DNA of 64,000 bases. It comes from Cucumis sativus (taxonomy: Eukaryota; Streptophyta; Magnoliopsida; Cucurbitales; Cucurbitaceae). The stretch lies in assembly GCF_000004075.3 (NCBI RefSeq), contig NC_026660.2, positions 12,090,001 through 12,154,000 on the forward strand. The letters are read 5' to 3'. Positions 34,201 to 46,500 of the stretch are shown here, piece after piece; position 1 is the stretch's first letter; every line of letters starts with the position of its first letter. The translations under genes were made by a program, and so were the position numbers. The notes beneath the pieces are model-generated. The model was not told where the DNA came from. It was given only the letters and a program-made list of their open reading frames with translations, and searched no databases.

Positions 34201-35955
34201 CTATTGTTTGTTTGTTGACAAAATGGGGTTGGAGTAGTTAGCTTAATTGCACCAACGTTATTATTTTAATTTTACATTATTATTATTATTGTTATTATTC
34301 TCTTATTCATTTTTTTAATATATTTTCAAATATAACAAGATGTCATCATCTATCAATGATATATTAAGATAGACTACCAATATGTTTTGAAGTGATAGTT
34401 GAAGTAGTGATTTTAAAATAAAGAAAAGGTACAATTGATTTCTTGTAAAATTGATTTATACACAACTAAATTTGTATTTGGTAACAAACTCTTAAAGATG
34501 ATAAGAAGGAACAAAATATATAAAAAGCTTTTTGAAGACATTGTAACTAATTTTTTTTAGATTATTTGATCAATAATTTTGTTTAATTTCCTTTGAGTTA
34601 AGTTTAAAGTTTTTAGTTCACATATATCAAATAAACCAAGTCATAGTCTATTTATTTAGTTCCCTTTCATTTATTTTCCCTTAACAATTATATTCACAAT
34701 CATGTTTATTGTTGCATGTCAATTATTATCATTGTAGTGCAACACAATCTGCTAATTAAAGTACTAAAATTTAAGTAATTTAAAGTATAGAAATGAATAT
34801 AAAAGGTAACCAACTTACACATTTAATAAATCACTATAAATAAAAATGAACTTTATAACATTTCCTTAATTTAAATTAGCTGACCTTTCATTCTACGGTG
34901 TCTCTTTCCTTTGCCCTCAGATAAGGAAACGAAAATCCAATGAAGATGAGATCTTTTCCTAATAAACTCTTAGAGGAACATCATCACACTATTCAAAGAT
35001 ATGGACCATACTTGCTTTCAATCATGACCGTCGATTCATAATTATTAATACAAAGATGGAAAGTGAGAATGCAGTAGAAGTTTGAGATAACTTTTTTTTT
35101 TTTTTTTAAACATAGAAACTCAATTAAAATAAAATGGTAACATTTTCAAATTTATTTGTTCCAAAAAAAGTTTATAGTCTTTAAACTATAGTAAAAGTAG
35201 CTTAAAATTATAAGCATAGTTTTCAAAATATGGAAGCCAAAACATCAATTTAACCTATATCAAGACCTTTGAATTTTCAAGTTAAAAAAAATTAGGAAAA
35301 TATATTTATGCTTTAAAAGAATTCATCAAGACATTTGAATTTTCAAGTTAAAATATATATATAATTATTTTAAAGACAACAAAAATTTAAAAATATTTTA
35401 ATTTTAATTTTGATTTTGATATATTTAAAAACAGATTATTTAGAAAGCTCAAGTTTTGATTGTATTTTAATAATAATAATAAAAAAGGATAAAATATTGG
35501 GGATATTTTCTTAATAATTTACCAATTTAAAGAATATCCTAAAAACGTATAAAATGGATATATATATATATATATATATATAGAAGCCGCCAAAAGAAGT
35601 GTGGTTAGTCATTGGTGTGTGGGGTAATGGAGATGAACGGTTCAGATTAAGTTCCTTAAGCTCCAAGCTGAAGCACAGCGCCTACCGATGTTGACCTAAG
35701 AAGCAGAAACCGGCGTCGAAAATTAAATGCTAAATAAAAGTAAAAGTAGGGTCCATGATAGATACGTGTAAAACTTTTTATTTATTTATTTATTATCATT
35801 ATTATAATTACTCTCCATTTTATTTTATTTTTATTTTTTTTAGTTCAAAAGAGGTGAGAATAGAAGATTGGGTCAATTATTGTGTTTATTTTCGGTTGTT
35901 ACAGAATTTATGCTCTCTTTCAGTGTGTTAGAGCAAAAAAAGTTTGGAAATGTCT
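31226..35955. other. Gene-poor region with short repeats
   Basis: 31338-31450 contains two tRNA-like boxes (TAGTGGTTATGCCCTCC, twice, and TGAGTTCAAATCTTGTC), suggesting SINE fragments. 33120-33215 has a direct repeat of ACTAGTATTAATTTCTTTTT. (TA)n lies at about 35558-35582. 31560-32300 is of lower AT content with the frame 31679-31924, in which I recognise nothing. No gene can be supported. Confidence 0.35.
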
Positions 35956-35969
35956 TCTCTCAACGTGAA

Positions 35970-36610
35970 TGAGTATTTCTTATGATCGTTTTATTAATAG
36001 TGGGTGGATCAACAAGTTCAGGTTGCTGTTTGAGTTCGGTTTTATAGTGGCTTGTGTTGGAACTTGGATTATATGGGATAACCAAAATAAGTTTATTTAT
36101 TAGCATAGTATCCCTTAGGTGGCTTTTCGTTGCCAATGGCGGGTGGACTACCTCGCTTCTTTCTCTTGTCAAGGAATGATATAGGTTGGTGTCAAGTGGA
36201 AGGAAAATTTGCCTAGTCCATTCGCTTGTACAAACAATTAGGTTACTTTTTTTTTTATGCAACCTATTGGGTTGGTACATAGGTTTTTGGTTATTTCGAT
36301 GTTGTGGTGCTTGATCGTGAGGCTACTATTAGAGGAGTCAAGTATGACTTTTATGATTATCATTTATTTTCTTTATGTGATGAACCTCAAGCTATGGTGT
36401 AGGGTCTTTCAACCTTGCTTCTCGTTCTATGGAAAAGAAGTTGACTACTCCTTATAAAAATTCTAAATGACACGATCTATTCTCATCCTGACAATAAATC
36501 GATGATTGAAGAGACTTCATGGCTAGCTTCTTCATTTGACGTTGTTGCCTTTTGCTTTGTTCATGTACAATGAATTGACAACTCACACTTACTCACAAAA
36601 ATTTCTTTAG
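35970..36610 (+). pseudogene. LINE / RNase H-like remnant
   Basis: Reading across frames gives VGTWIIWDNQNKFI (about 36050-36095), the WxIWxxRN-like linker of plant LINE-type proteins. It continues with CDEPQAMV, stop, GLSTLLLVLWKRS (about 36385-36440) and then SHPDNKSMIEETSWLASSFD VVAFCFVHVQ (about 36485-36570), which correspond to the C-terminal RNase H (RVT_3-like) domain. In-frame stops and shifts make it dead. No intact endonuclease or RT nearby. Confidence 0.4.
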
Positions 36611-36975
36611 AGTTCAACATTCTTGTCGACTGTTTTTCCCTAGTTAGTTAATGAATTGTTTTAAACACATATTTTTTTGTTTTTACCTTGCATTGTGGTT
36701 TATTTTTCTTCTAAAAAGAGGCACTGTAGGTTTATGGAGTATTTATGGACATGTCAATGTTCCTTTGATACTTATGGACATGAAAAAAGTGTATTTATAA
36801 ACGTGTGAATGTTCGTTTGATACTAAGTTTTGTATTTGAACATAAATATTGAACTAGATAGAAAGTTTATGAATATGTCAGTGTGAGTATAATTCAAGAT
36901 AGACTATATGCTAATAATATGAGTTTGACTTAGTCGTATTAACATGTACTCCATTTTTAGAGGTTAAAAATTTAG

Positions 36976-38887
36976 AGCCCGTTTGATCACGTTTCTGTTT
37001 CTTGTTCATTTTTTCTTCATTTTTAGGAACAAGAAACAAAATTATGTTTGATCATTATTCTTGTTTCTTGAAAAAACGAAACAGAAAAAGAAATTTGTTT
37101 GATAATTATTTCTTGTTTTTCGTTTCTTGAGTTATTTTTTTTAATATTTTCACTTATTTATTTTAGTTTAAATATATTTAATAATGTAAAAAACAAAAAA
37201 TATACACAATTCATTAAAACATGAAAAATAATAAAATATTAACATGATCAAATACACATAAATACCGTTACAAACACCGACGGATTTAGTATAGGCCCAG
37301 TGGGGGCACCCTCTCAATTTTATTGTCTTTATATAATATATATATATAAACAAAATCTTTATTGGTAATTATGCTTGTCAGCCCCCTTCCAACCAAAACT
37401 TGAGTAGTTTTTTTTCCATTTTTTTTATTTTTTCTCTAAGTTACAACTCGAAGCTCCATTGTCAATAAATTACAAAACTAATAAATATTATACAATAGTT
37501 TATATTAACAATATGTTGTTAAATTTTGATTTGAAATATTATTTTTTATTCAATTCATTTCTCTTAAATGATGTTGATTCAAATTCAACTCAATTATATT
37601 CTTATATAAAGGTCGTTGTTTACACAAGATTTGCGGAGAAATGTAATTCGTTGAATTGAACTTTATATATTTATTGATATAGTGAATACAATCTCTAATA
37701 TTTACCCATATGATGATCTCTCAAATACAAGTTAAAGTTTAGAACTTCTCAATTTTCGGTCTTTGAGAAGTTGTAGTTGCAAGTCTATTATTTGAGTTTC
37801 AATCTTCTGGAATTCAAAGAAAACTTGATCTTTCAAGTCTTCAATCTTTCAGGAGATGATAATCTCGACGTTGATAAGAACTTGCACATCTTGAGAGCTT
37901 TTAAAAGTTTGAGTCTTCAATTCTTCGGAGCTTCAATTCTTCAACTAAATATCCCAAAATTGAATGAGAACATATCTATTTATAGAGAATTTTCATGGGT
38001 TTTAGGTGAACTTGAGTTTGGACCCATTGATTGTTGGACTTGGGCCCATGCACCGGTTGGATTTGAGCTTGAGCCCATTATCATTTATTGACCAACTTTT
38101 TATATTTATGGCTTGAATTAGGCTCAGTACGATAAAACTTAATAACTTAAACCTAAATCAAATTATAATTATCACAATATTTGATGTGATGATGCGACAT
38201 AATTTAATTGAGCAAAACATTTGTGGTTGTAAAATATTAAAGATAACCTAAATAATTATTTTAGTAAAAAAAATATAATGTGAAATTATAATTCATTTCA
38301 ATTATACGAAAAACAATGAATTTAAATATAAAATGACATATAACATGAAAATCTAAAATTTGAATTTTAAAATATAGAAAATATTTAAATTCCTATTCAC
38401 AATTAAAATTTGGAAGATAACAGTAAAATATAAATTTAAGTATTCAACAGATTAAAATTCAAATTTAACATATAAATATAAATATAAAATAAATACAACT
38501 AAATATAAAAGAAAATTTTAAATTACGTCTAAAATTTGGAAATCAAATAATACATTAATCTAAAATATTGAAAATTTTAAAATTAGATTTATCATATAAT
38601 TAAAAATATTAAACATTTATATTAAATATTAATAAAAAGGAAAAATAAATTAAAAAATTTTAAAGAGACATTTTTAAGAAATAATAAAAAATATATAAAC
38701 TATTTACACTCTATGCCAAAAAGATCACTAAAGATAATAGATTTAATTTTAAAGTGTAAATAGTTCGTACATTGTGTCATTATTTTTTACAATTCTCTAA
38801 TATTTAATAAACGTATAAATATGAAAGGTTAATAAAGGAAGAAAAAAAAAGAAATATTAAACATATAAATATGAAACATTAATAAAG

Positions 38888-38930
<43 letters not shown>

Positions 38931-39215
38931 ATTATATATATTATATATATATATATATATATGATAATTGGGAATTATAACCCAAGACTTGAAAATGAAT
39001 ACAAGTCTCTCTCACCGCCAACGAGCCAACGAGCCAACAAGAAATTTTAAAACATAGCAGAAAGGAAATAAAATAAAATGGGAACATAACTCGATTTCCT
39101 AGTTTCTCTATTTTTGTCCAATTTTTAAATATAAATGGTTACCAAACACATCTATTTTTTTTTTAAGAAAAAGAGAAATAGAAACAGAAGACAAAAAATA
39201 AGAACGCTATCCTAG
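36976..39215. mobile_element. MITE-like element or composite with CGTTTCTGTTTCTTG ends (copy 2)
   Basis: The left end GAGCCCGTTTGATCACGTTT is followed by CTGTTTCTTGTTC. The right end has AAGAGAAATAGAAACAGAAG with AGAACGCTATCCTAG. They are inverted and related to 30166-31225. The interior is a mosaic: a CGACGGATTTAGTATAGGCC end at about 37275 (shared with about 537), an LTR-like stretch with TCTATTTATAGAG at about 37975, then very AT-rich filler with a long (TA)n at 38888-38963. The frame at 37777-38091 is unrecognised. Confidence 0.35.
38888..38963. repeat. Long (TA)n microsatellite
   Basis: About 75 bases of almost pure TA dinucleotide with a few ATT interruptions. Likely length-polymorphic. 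Confidence 0.85.
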
Positions 39216-39239
39216 ACTTTAATCTATGTGTTTCAATGC

Positions 39240-42200
39240 TAGTACTCGAAGAAGTCAAGAAAATAAAGGAAGTTGGAGATGAAAATGAGAAACAAAAAAT
39301 GTCACCCCTCGCCCTAAAATCACTCTATACAACCAAGTGGAGATGTGATCACATAGATATTCTATACGAGCCTTTTCCACGAAATAACATGAAGAACGTC
39401 TGGTAAGCAGATTAAACACAACCAGCAAGCTTAATGTGAAATGAGAACTCAATTGAAATAGTAAGACTTCATTGATGTTTAATAACAAAGTTCATTTAAC
39501 CCTCAGTACAAGGTTCCTTCAAAAGAAACTAGATACAAACTCAAAACACAATTCTACTCTTCTCGCTTAGCTTCTACATACTATGCGAGTTGATAGTGAC
39601 TACTACCAAAATGATGTGTATAACGTATAGCACAATAGGTGATTCAACGCTGGATGCCATTCACTACTTGTGGGGGAGGGGGATAAAACAAAACATTTAA
39701 AAGATTAAACGAAAATGTCTAGCGAGTTGGGTCTTTAATCAACAGCTTTAATAGATCAAATTTTGTCTTAACACGTTACAAATTATTTCGCCAAATCATG
39801 TGATACAAACAATATGAGTTTCAATAGAAAAACATTGAACCTAAAACCAATCATTTCAATGTGTTAGGCTATTCAACACAATTCAAAGCTCACCATTAAA
39901 CATTCATAATCGCATGAAAATCATTTCTTAATAAATCATGTATAAAAACGGATCAAATCACGTAGAACACATTTTATCAAACTCATCATATCATCATAAC
40001 GCAAAATCATTTTGCATAGTTAATTACACCTTTGTACCATTTCTTAACTCAAGTGTTTACCAAACTTTTTTTTATCAAGTTGCAGCTATGCACAATAGTT
40101 TCATTGCGTTCAACAAGTTTCCATCAATTCCATATTGCATAACATGTTTTTCAATGACAGATCACACAGTAAGCACATGACATCTCATACCAAATCATAC
40201 AGCAAGTATGAGACATGTTTATATTCCTAATCACATAGCAAAAATATAGTATCTTATCTCAAACCACACAATAAGGATAAAGACATCCCACACTAAAACA
40301 CACAGTAAATGTGAGAAAATTCTATCGCACAGGGTACACAAGTTCATCTCATTTAATCATTTTAGTTCATTTCAAATTCAAATTATTTAGAAATCAAGTT
40401 TACTTCAAGGATTTAAGATCACAAGGAAAATCACATAAATCAAGAATCCAATAAACATATATTATTCGAGGGTTCAAAGCGTGAAAAATCATTTTAGTTC
40501 GAAAACATTTTAAGAAGAATCACTCACAATCAACAATCAGCTAGCTTTTTTGCACTTCCTTGCAACTTTTTGTCGGATTCAAGCTTCTGAAGAATCTCTG
40601 AAAATCTTGAATTTCTCACGATTCTTTCTTAAATGAACACAAGATAAAAGCAGCTTCAAGATGATCGGACTTCATCTATCCATAAGCCTCTTTGGTAACA
40701 CTTTCCATGTCTAAATGATTACCTCTACATTGTGAGAATAAGCCAATACCAAAACGTCACGTGTCAATGTCATTTTCTTATCCTAAACTTTGATTGGACG
40801 ATAATATCAAATCAATAGCCAACTTTCTTACACGAGGATGATGTCACTACTTTTCTGGTGAAGGAAGTTCACATCACATAGTAATTCATTGCATAGCCTT
40901 TATCGTTACATAGAGCAAAACACAAGTTACTTTTCAATCTTTTCTGCAATATAACAGTCTTATTGTATAGGTCAATCTTGATGTATGAATCTTATCGCAT
41001 AAGATAAAACGTGGTCATGGCCTCAGAAAATGATAGTAAAATGCAATCTGCATGACTAGAAGAGGGGGAGATGGGGTCTTTGGAGGGGAGGGATAAAAGA
41101 AGGAAGTGGAAGACAAAATAATTCATTTAATTTTCTAATAATTAAAATAAATATTTTTTTAATTTAAAAAAGATATATTATTTTATAAATAAAAAAACAA
41201 AGTGTCACATCGACTTTCTATTAGTAATAAATAAAAAAAAATTGACGGAGAGGGTTAAGATACCACCAAAACCAAACTCAATAAATATGTTGAATTTGGA
41301 CTCAAATACAACCCTAAGTCAAACCCTCTTTTTCTTTCTCTCTTTCTTTCTTTTTTTCTTTTAAAGTGCACTTTTTTTTTTTTGATAAATAGAGAAATTT
41401 GTTTGTATAGCAAAGTTTCATTTGAATATAATACCATAATAGTTTATTTAACCTCAAACTAAGTAAAATTTTCCCTTCCAATTTTTTAAGCATAATTTTT
41501 TATTTTCTCCTCAATCAAGAATAAAAATGAAAGAAATTAGAAGTTTTATGAAATTCTTCCACATTTATAAAATATATCCATCAGCGTCTTTATAGACAAG
41601 TATGCGGTAAATTACAAAGCACTAAAAATTGGTATGAAAGTGACAAATGACAAAGACATGAGAATAGAATAAGTATAATCAATATCAATTATAAATTTTA
41701 TAATAGTTTTATTTGATTTTTCAAAAAGTTTTCACTTTTTCCTATAAGTTTATTTCTATGCATGTCTCTAAATGCTTTATACAACTTCCACATTTGTTTG
41801 GAGGTTTCTTTTTCTAAAGTTTTGTTGGAGGCATTTTTCAATGGGTTGTTGGCTAAGAAGCAAAAATTAAATATGATAATTATAGTTGATAGTAATTTTA
41901 GAAACAATAATTAAATATATTATATTAATTTCTTTAAAAAAAAGTCTGTCATCCATAGACTTTAATAAATTTTACAATATTTTTAATTTTATAAAACGTT
42001 GCTATAAACTAGTTACTTTGAAGAAATATTTAGACAAAAGACATTAATTGAATAAGAAATTTTACAAACGTCATAATTTGAAAATTATTTTCTTAAATAG
42101 GAAAGATAATATTTTAGGGACCATTCTAACTTTTTCATAATTATTAATTACATATTAGGATTATTCATTAGATATTTTATTCATAATATTATTTGAAATA

Positions 42201-42550
42201 TTTTCTTATTGAAAATGATTTGAATTTAATATGAATTCCATTAACTATAAATCAAAATATATTATAATATGGGTAATTTTATTCTAATTTGTAATAGCGG
42301 TATGATATATTCTTTCCAAAACTATCATTTTACTTATTATTCTTTATTGTCGACAACCATTATTGTCCATCACTTGAAACTTTAAAAAATTCAATCATAA
42401 ACACGAAAACTAAAAAATCCTCAGTAAGTCATTTGTTATTTTACCAATTTAAAATTAAATAGTTAAACTACATGATTAGATCATTGAGAGTATATCATCT
42501 GCGTATATATCGTATATTTTAACGATATACCCCTCGTTTTAATGATTTTC
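39240..42550. other. Intergenic region with LTR-like and AT-rich sequence
   Basis: 39297-41060 begins with TGTCACCCCTCGCCCTAAAA, the sort of start seen in gypsy LTRs, and includes the minisatellite at 40163-40335. No matching second end or internal region was found. The rest is AT-rich. No gene supported. Confidence 0.3.
40163..40335 (+). repeat. Degenerate ~34-bp minisatellite (about five units)
   Basis: Units start CACACAGTAAG, CATACAGCAAG, CACATAGCAA, CACACAATAAG and CACACAGTAAA, each followed by a GA-CAT-like stretch and CA/TA-rich filler. The spacing is about 33-36 bases. Copies are divergent. Confidence 0.6.
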
Positions 42551-42553
42551 TGA

Positions 42554-42910
42554 TGTGATTTAGTAAATATACACCACATATTATTTATAATTATACTAGT
42601 TTTATAATATTATCGCAATATATAATAGTTTGTATATGTGATTTATTATATATATACCACATCTGGTTTACATTTATATTAGTTTTATAAATTACCCGTA
42701 ATATATAATACTTTTTAGTTGATGTTTTATAATAAATACCATATATTATTTGCAATTATACTAATTTTATAATATTATTGTAATATATAGTACTTTGTAC
42801 ATGTGATTTATTATATATATACCACATTTAATTTACATTTATATTAGTTTTATATATTATTCGTGAGATATAATACTTTTAGTTATGTTTTGTAAAAGAT
42901 ATCATACGAA
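42554..42910 (+). repeat. 83-bp tandem repeat with alternating A-B-A-B units
   Basis: Unit starts are at 42554, 42637, 42720 and 42802, plus a partial unit at about 42884. Each carries a TGTGATTT...ATACCACAT...TTATACTAGTTTTATAAT-like body. Units 1 and 3 resemble each other (ACATATTATTT, AATATTAT), as do 2 and 4 (TTATATATATACCACAT, TTACATTTATATTAG). This implies duplication of an about 166-bp dimer. Confidence 0.75.
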
Positions 42911-43080
42911 ATGAATTTGATTTTTTTGAATATGGAAAGTGAGGTTTCATCAGTATCAGTTTTCTATTTTAATGATCCACGATCTTCTCATTATAATTAA
43001 TATTTATGTATATTTAAAACAACAAAAAAAATACCATATGGACATATTGATAATTTGGGCATATTTTTGTGTAATACTGT

Positions 43081-43246
43081 GGCCCATTCATTAAAATATT
43101 AGTAATTTATATATATATTTTTATAATATCTTAGGGTAAATTAGGGTATATGAGTTAAAAGACCTTATTTTGAATTCCATCTTGGAAAGGTAGTGTTTGG
43201 GCCACAAGGGCCTGTGTCAAGTGTCTTATTGGGCCTCATAAGCCCA
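43081..43246 (+). promoter_or_regulatory. Cluster of site II (TGGGCY) motifs upstream of bS18m
   Basis: GGCCCA at 43081-43086, TGGGCC at 43198-43203 and 43230-43235, and AGCCCA at 43241-43246 lie 270-430 bases upstream of the bS18m start. Site II elements of this type are known in plant promoters of ribosomal-protein and mitochondrial genes, where TCP factors bind. The match of motif and gene class is good. The transcription start itself is not visible. Confidence 0.55.
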
Positions 43247-43514
43247 TTTCTTTACTTTCAATTTCCGCTTTCACCTTCGCCGATTTCATTCCCCCCGTGT
43301 CGATCTTCTTATCTCCCTCACCTCACCGCTTCCAACTCTGTTCCCTCCCCGTCGATCTCCCCACGGCAACTCTCTCATTCCTCTCCGTCTCTTTCGTCTA
43401 CCTCAGGGTCTTTCTCTGTTTTCTTTTAATCTCTGATAAGTGGCAGTAAGTGTAAACTCCTAAGGTAAGTTTTCACTCTTCTTGAACTCTGCTACTTCTT
43501 CGTTCGGTTGCGAA

Positions 43515-46500
43515 ATGAGAACCTTTCAGGTTGCTTTGCGAACTCTTGGCGGTGGCTTATCTCGGGGATTAAAGCAACCTTCTGTGCTCAGGAACCTTTC
43601 CACAAACGCCGCTCGTGGTAATTTACCATTTGTTTTGGATTTAAATCTATGAATTTTTATTTATACTGTGATTGCTGTAGTTCTTTTGGACTCGGGTGGA
43701 AATGCTTCAGGTTTATTCTAAGCTAATGTTGTTCAAATGTGTTTCCGTTTGGATATTGGTCTAGCAAAACCTCATGTTTGGTTGTAAATTTGATAATGTG
43801 TTTCAAGGCATGTATTTTATAACTTTCGTGTTTAAAATTTTTAAACAGGTAGTGGGTTTGATGATGATAATAAGGGAAAATTTGATTCGTTTGAGACTGC
43901 TGATGATTTTGAACGTCGGATTTTTGGGGGTGGTTCTATGGTGGATTCCGGAAATGATGCTTTCTTTCAGAAGTTTGATAGACTTGGCAAACCTCGTGAA
44001 AGAATAGGTTCAAAACTGAGTGGAGGAAACAATTTTCATGCGTTGTATGACCGTGAAGATAATTTTGACACTCTGTCGGATGGGATGGATGGCAAGTTGA
44101 AGAAAGCATCCACTTATTTTAAGTTTGATCCAGAGGAAATAGAAAAAGATGATTATACTTTCAGAGCAGATATGTCTTTCTCGCCTGGATCAACATACAA
44201 TATCAAGGTATGTAGCTGAGCAACTAGTTAGTTTTATACTTGTTAAGAACAAAAGTTTATCCTTCATGGCTTCTATTTTTTATTCCACTGTGAATACATA
44301 ATGATGCCAATCCAAGCATAGCTAGACACTTATTGCCATAAAAAATTACAGTGCCATTGAGAGAGCACTGAGCAGAGCATCTGTGTTAAAATGATGCTAT
44401 TATTATTCTGTTACGCATAGAACAAATCGGTTCCTTTTGTGACTTCTTTCAATCTGTTGGTTTGATTCTTTGTCAAGCAGTTTGCAGTTTTGATGAGGAA
44501 GGACTTTGTATATTCATTTTCATTTTTCTTTTTATTACCACAACAAAGTTACAATTAAACCACCTAAAACATTACTTTTACCAGAACCAATCCATGTTTC
44601 CTTCAAAAGGCATACTGTGTGAGTTATGGCCAACTGTGCCTGGATTACCTGTGATGGATATGAACTTCACTATATTATCATTTTATTGCTGCTTGATACC
44701 TCTCTGCACCTTCTATAACTGATGTTGTGTTATGTTACCCTTGAGTACTTTTGAATTTATGCAGGATCTGGATCTAACAAAGCCAGGTTTTCGTAAACCT
44801 CCCAAAAGGGTTGAGTTTCAGGTGACAACGGAGGAGGCTTTAAGAAAAGCTGATTTCAGGGTGAGCATTCCTGCATTTCATTTACCTTTCCGTTTTACAA
44901 ATCCCGTTTCTCATTTCATTATGGATACCTAGGACTAGGATTAGGATTAGAACTTGGTCAGAATTAGTTATACCTTGTACGGTAACATACCTTTTGATCT
45001 TTTGCGATCGTCTCTCATAGCTACGTAGTTGAATATGGATATCTTATGGCATGGATTTTTCGTCTATTAAGTATCGTAGCTTATGAATTAGAAAAGAGGG
45101 TCATAGCTTTAAACCTTGGTTTTGAATCTAGTAAATTTGAGTAGTTTGGAAATTTCAATGTTCAAGAAATGATAAATTGGAATAGAATTTAGCTGCCGGT
45201 TTCCTGCACACTTCTGTTTAAGAAGTCTGGCTGGTAGTGTACATTTGTGTTTCTTTGATAAAAAATGTCCATGCCTAGAATGAAAGGAGTCATATGGTTA
45301 AGTGTTTTTAAATGCCCAAGGTGCACTAATGCACAATGGCTCTCCGGATTCTTGGTACAAGATGCACAAAAAGGTGCAGTTTTTTTTTGTGAGGTGCACT
45401 ACATATAAAAACATTACATTAAAAAGAGAAAACATAGTTAAAGTGGAAATATAGGAAAAACACCCAAACACAAGAAATTTTGCATTTAGGTTTAGTAAGC
45501 TCGAATCTTTTAGTTAACAAAGAAGAAAAACCCTTAATTGTTACTATCTTTTAAAATAATGAAAAAGGCCCAAGGCCCAGAGCTTTGAGCCTTGAGCCTT
45601 CACATAATGTGCACGCCATATTTTGCCAAACCAGCACCTTAGGTACATTCTCGAGAGGGCTTTTTAAAACACTGCTTTTGGTTTGAAATTTGCCTATCAT
45701 AATAAGCTTAATCAAGTCATCAATGGCCAATGGACCATCGAAGTTTTCATATAAATTGTAGTTAATCAATTTACAAGTTTCCACACACCGTGCAGTCAAT
45801 CAAGAAAGTAAGATCATGTAATGGCCTCTTTAGAGGGTGTTTGGCCTATGGGTTTGGAATTAAGGGGGGGTTTAGCACTTGAAGCCAAATCCATGTTTGG
45901 GCACTTGTAATAAAATTCCTAAGATTCAGAAACTAAACCCATGGGCTTGGAATATATATATATTATGAATGCCATAGGTTTAAAAAAACTTTCACTTCAA
46001 CCTCTTATCATTAGACAATAATCATGGATGACCGTTGGCCAATTTCACAGTTAACCATTGATGACCGATCAATGGTCACAACGACCGATTGTCTTGACCG
46101 TCGGCTTCATATCATCTAGATCATTGGATCCAGATCGTCTTGACAGTTGATTATTGATTGTTTTGACCGTTGATTATTGATAGTCGATTATCAGTTGTCT
46201 TGATCGCTGGTGACCTACAACTTTGGACATCACTGTCATCGAATGAACATCTTGATCGTTGGCGATCATTCGTTATCGTTAATGATTGATCGTAACGTCC
46301 AGTGTTTTTAAAGGCGCAATGCGCGGCCTTTTTTCATAAGGCGCACTATATATAAAAAGAAAAATATATATATATATATACACACACAAATAGCAGAGCA
46401 ACAATATATAAAATATAAGTATGTAACCAAGATGGAATTGAGACTTAACTCTAATGTATAAAATATTATAAAATTAGTTTTCTACCTAAAAAATAAAACA

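Noticed and set aside
40163..40335. CRISPR-like regular spacing
   Set aside because: Units are degenerate and adjacent without unique spacers; this is a plant minisatellite.
43193..43429. Open frame upstream of bS18m
   Set aside because: Low-complexity Ser/Pro frame over the CT-rich promoter and 5'UTR, overlapping site II motifs. No splice link to the 43515 start.
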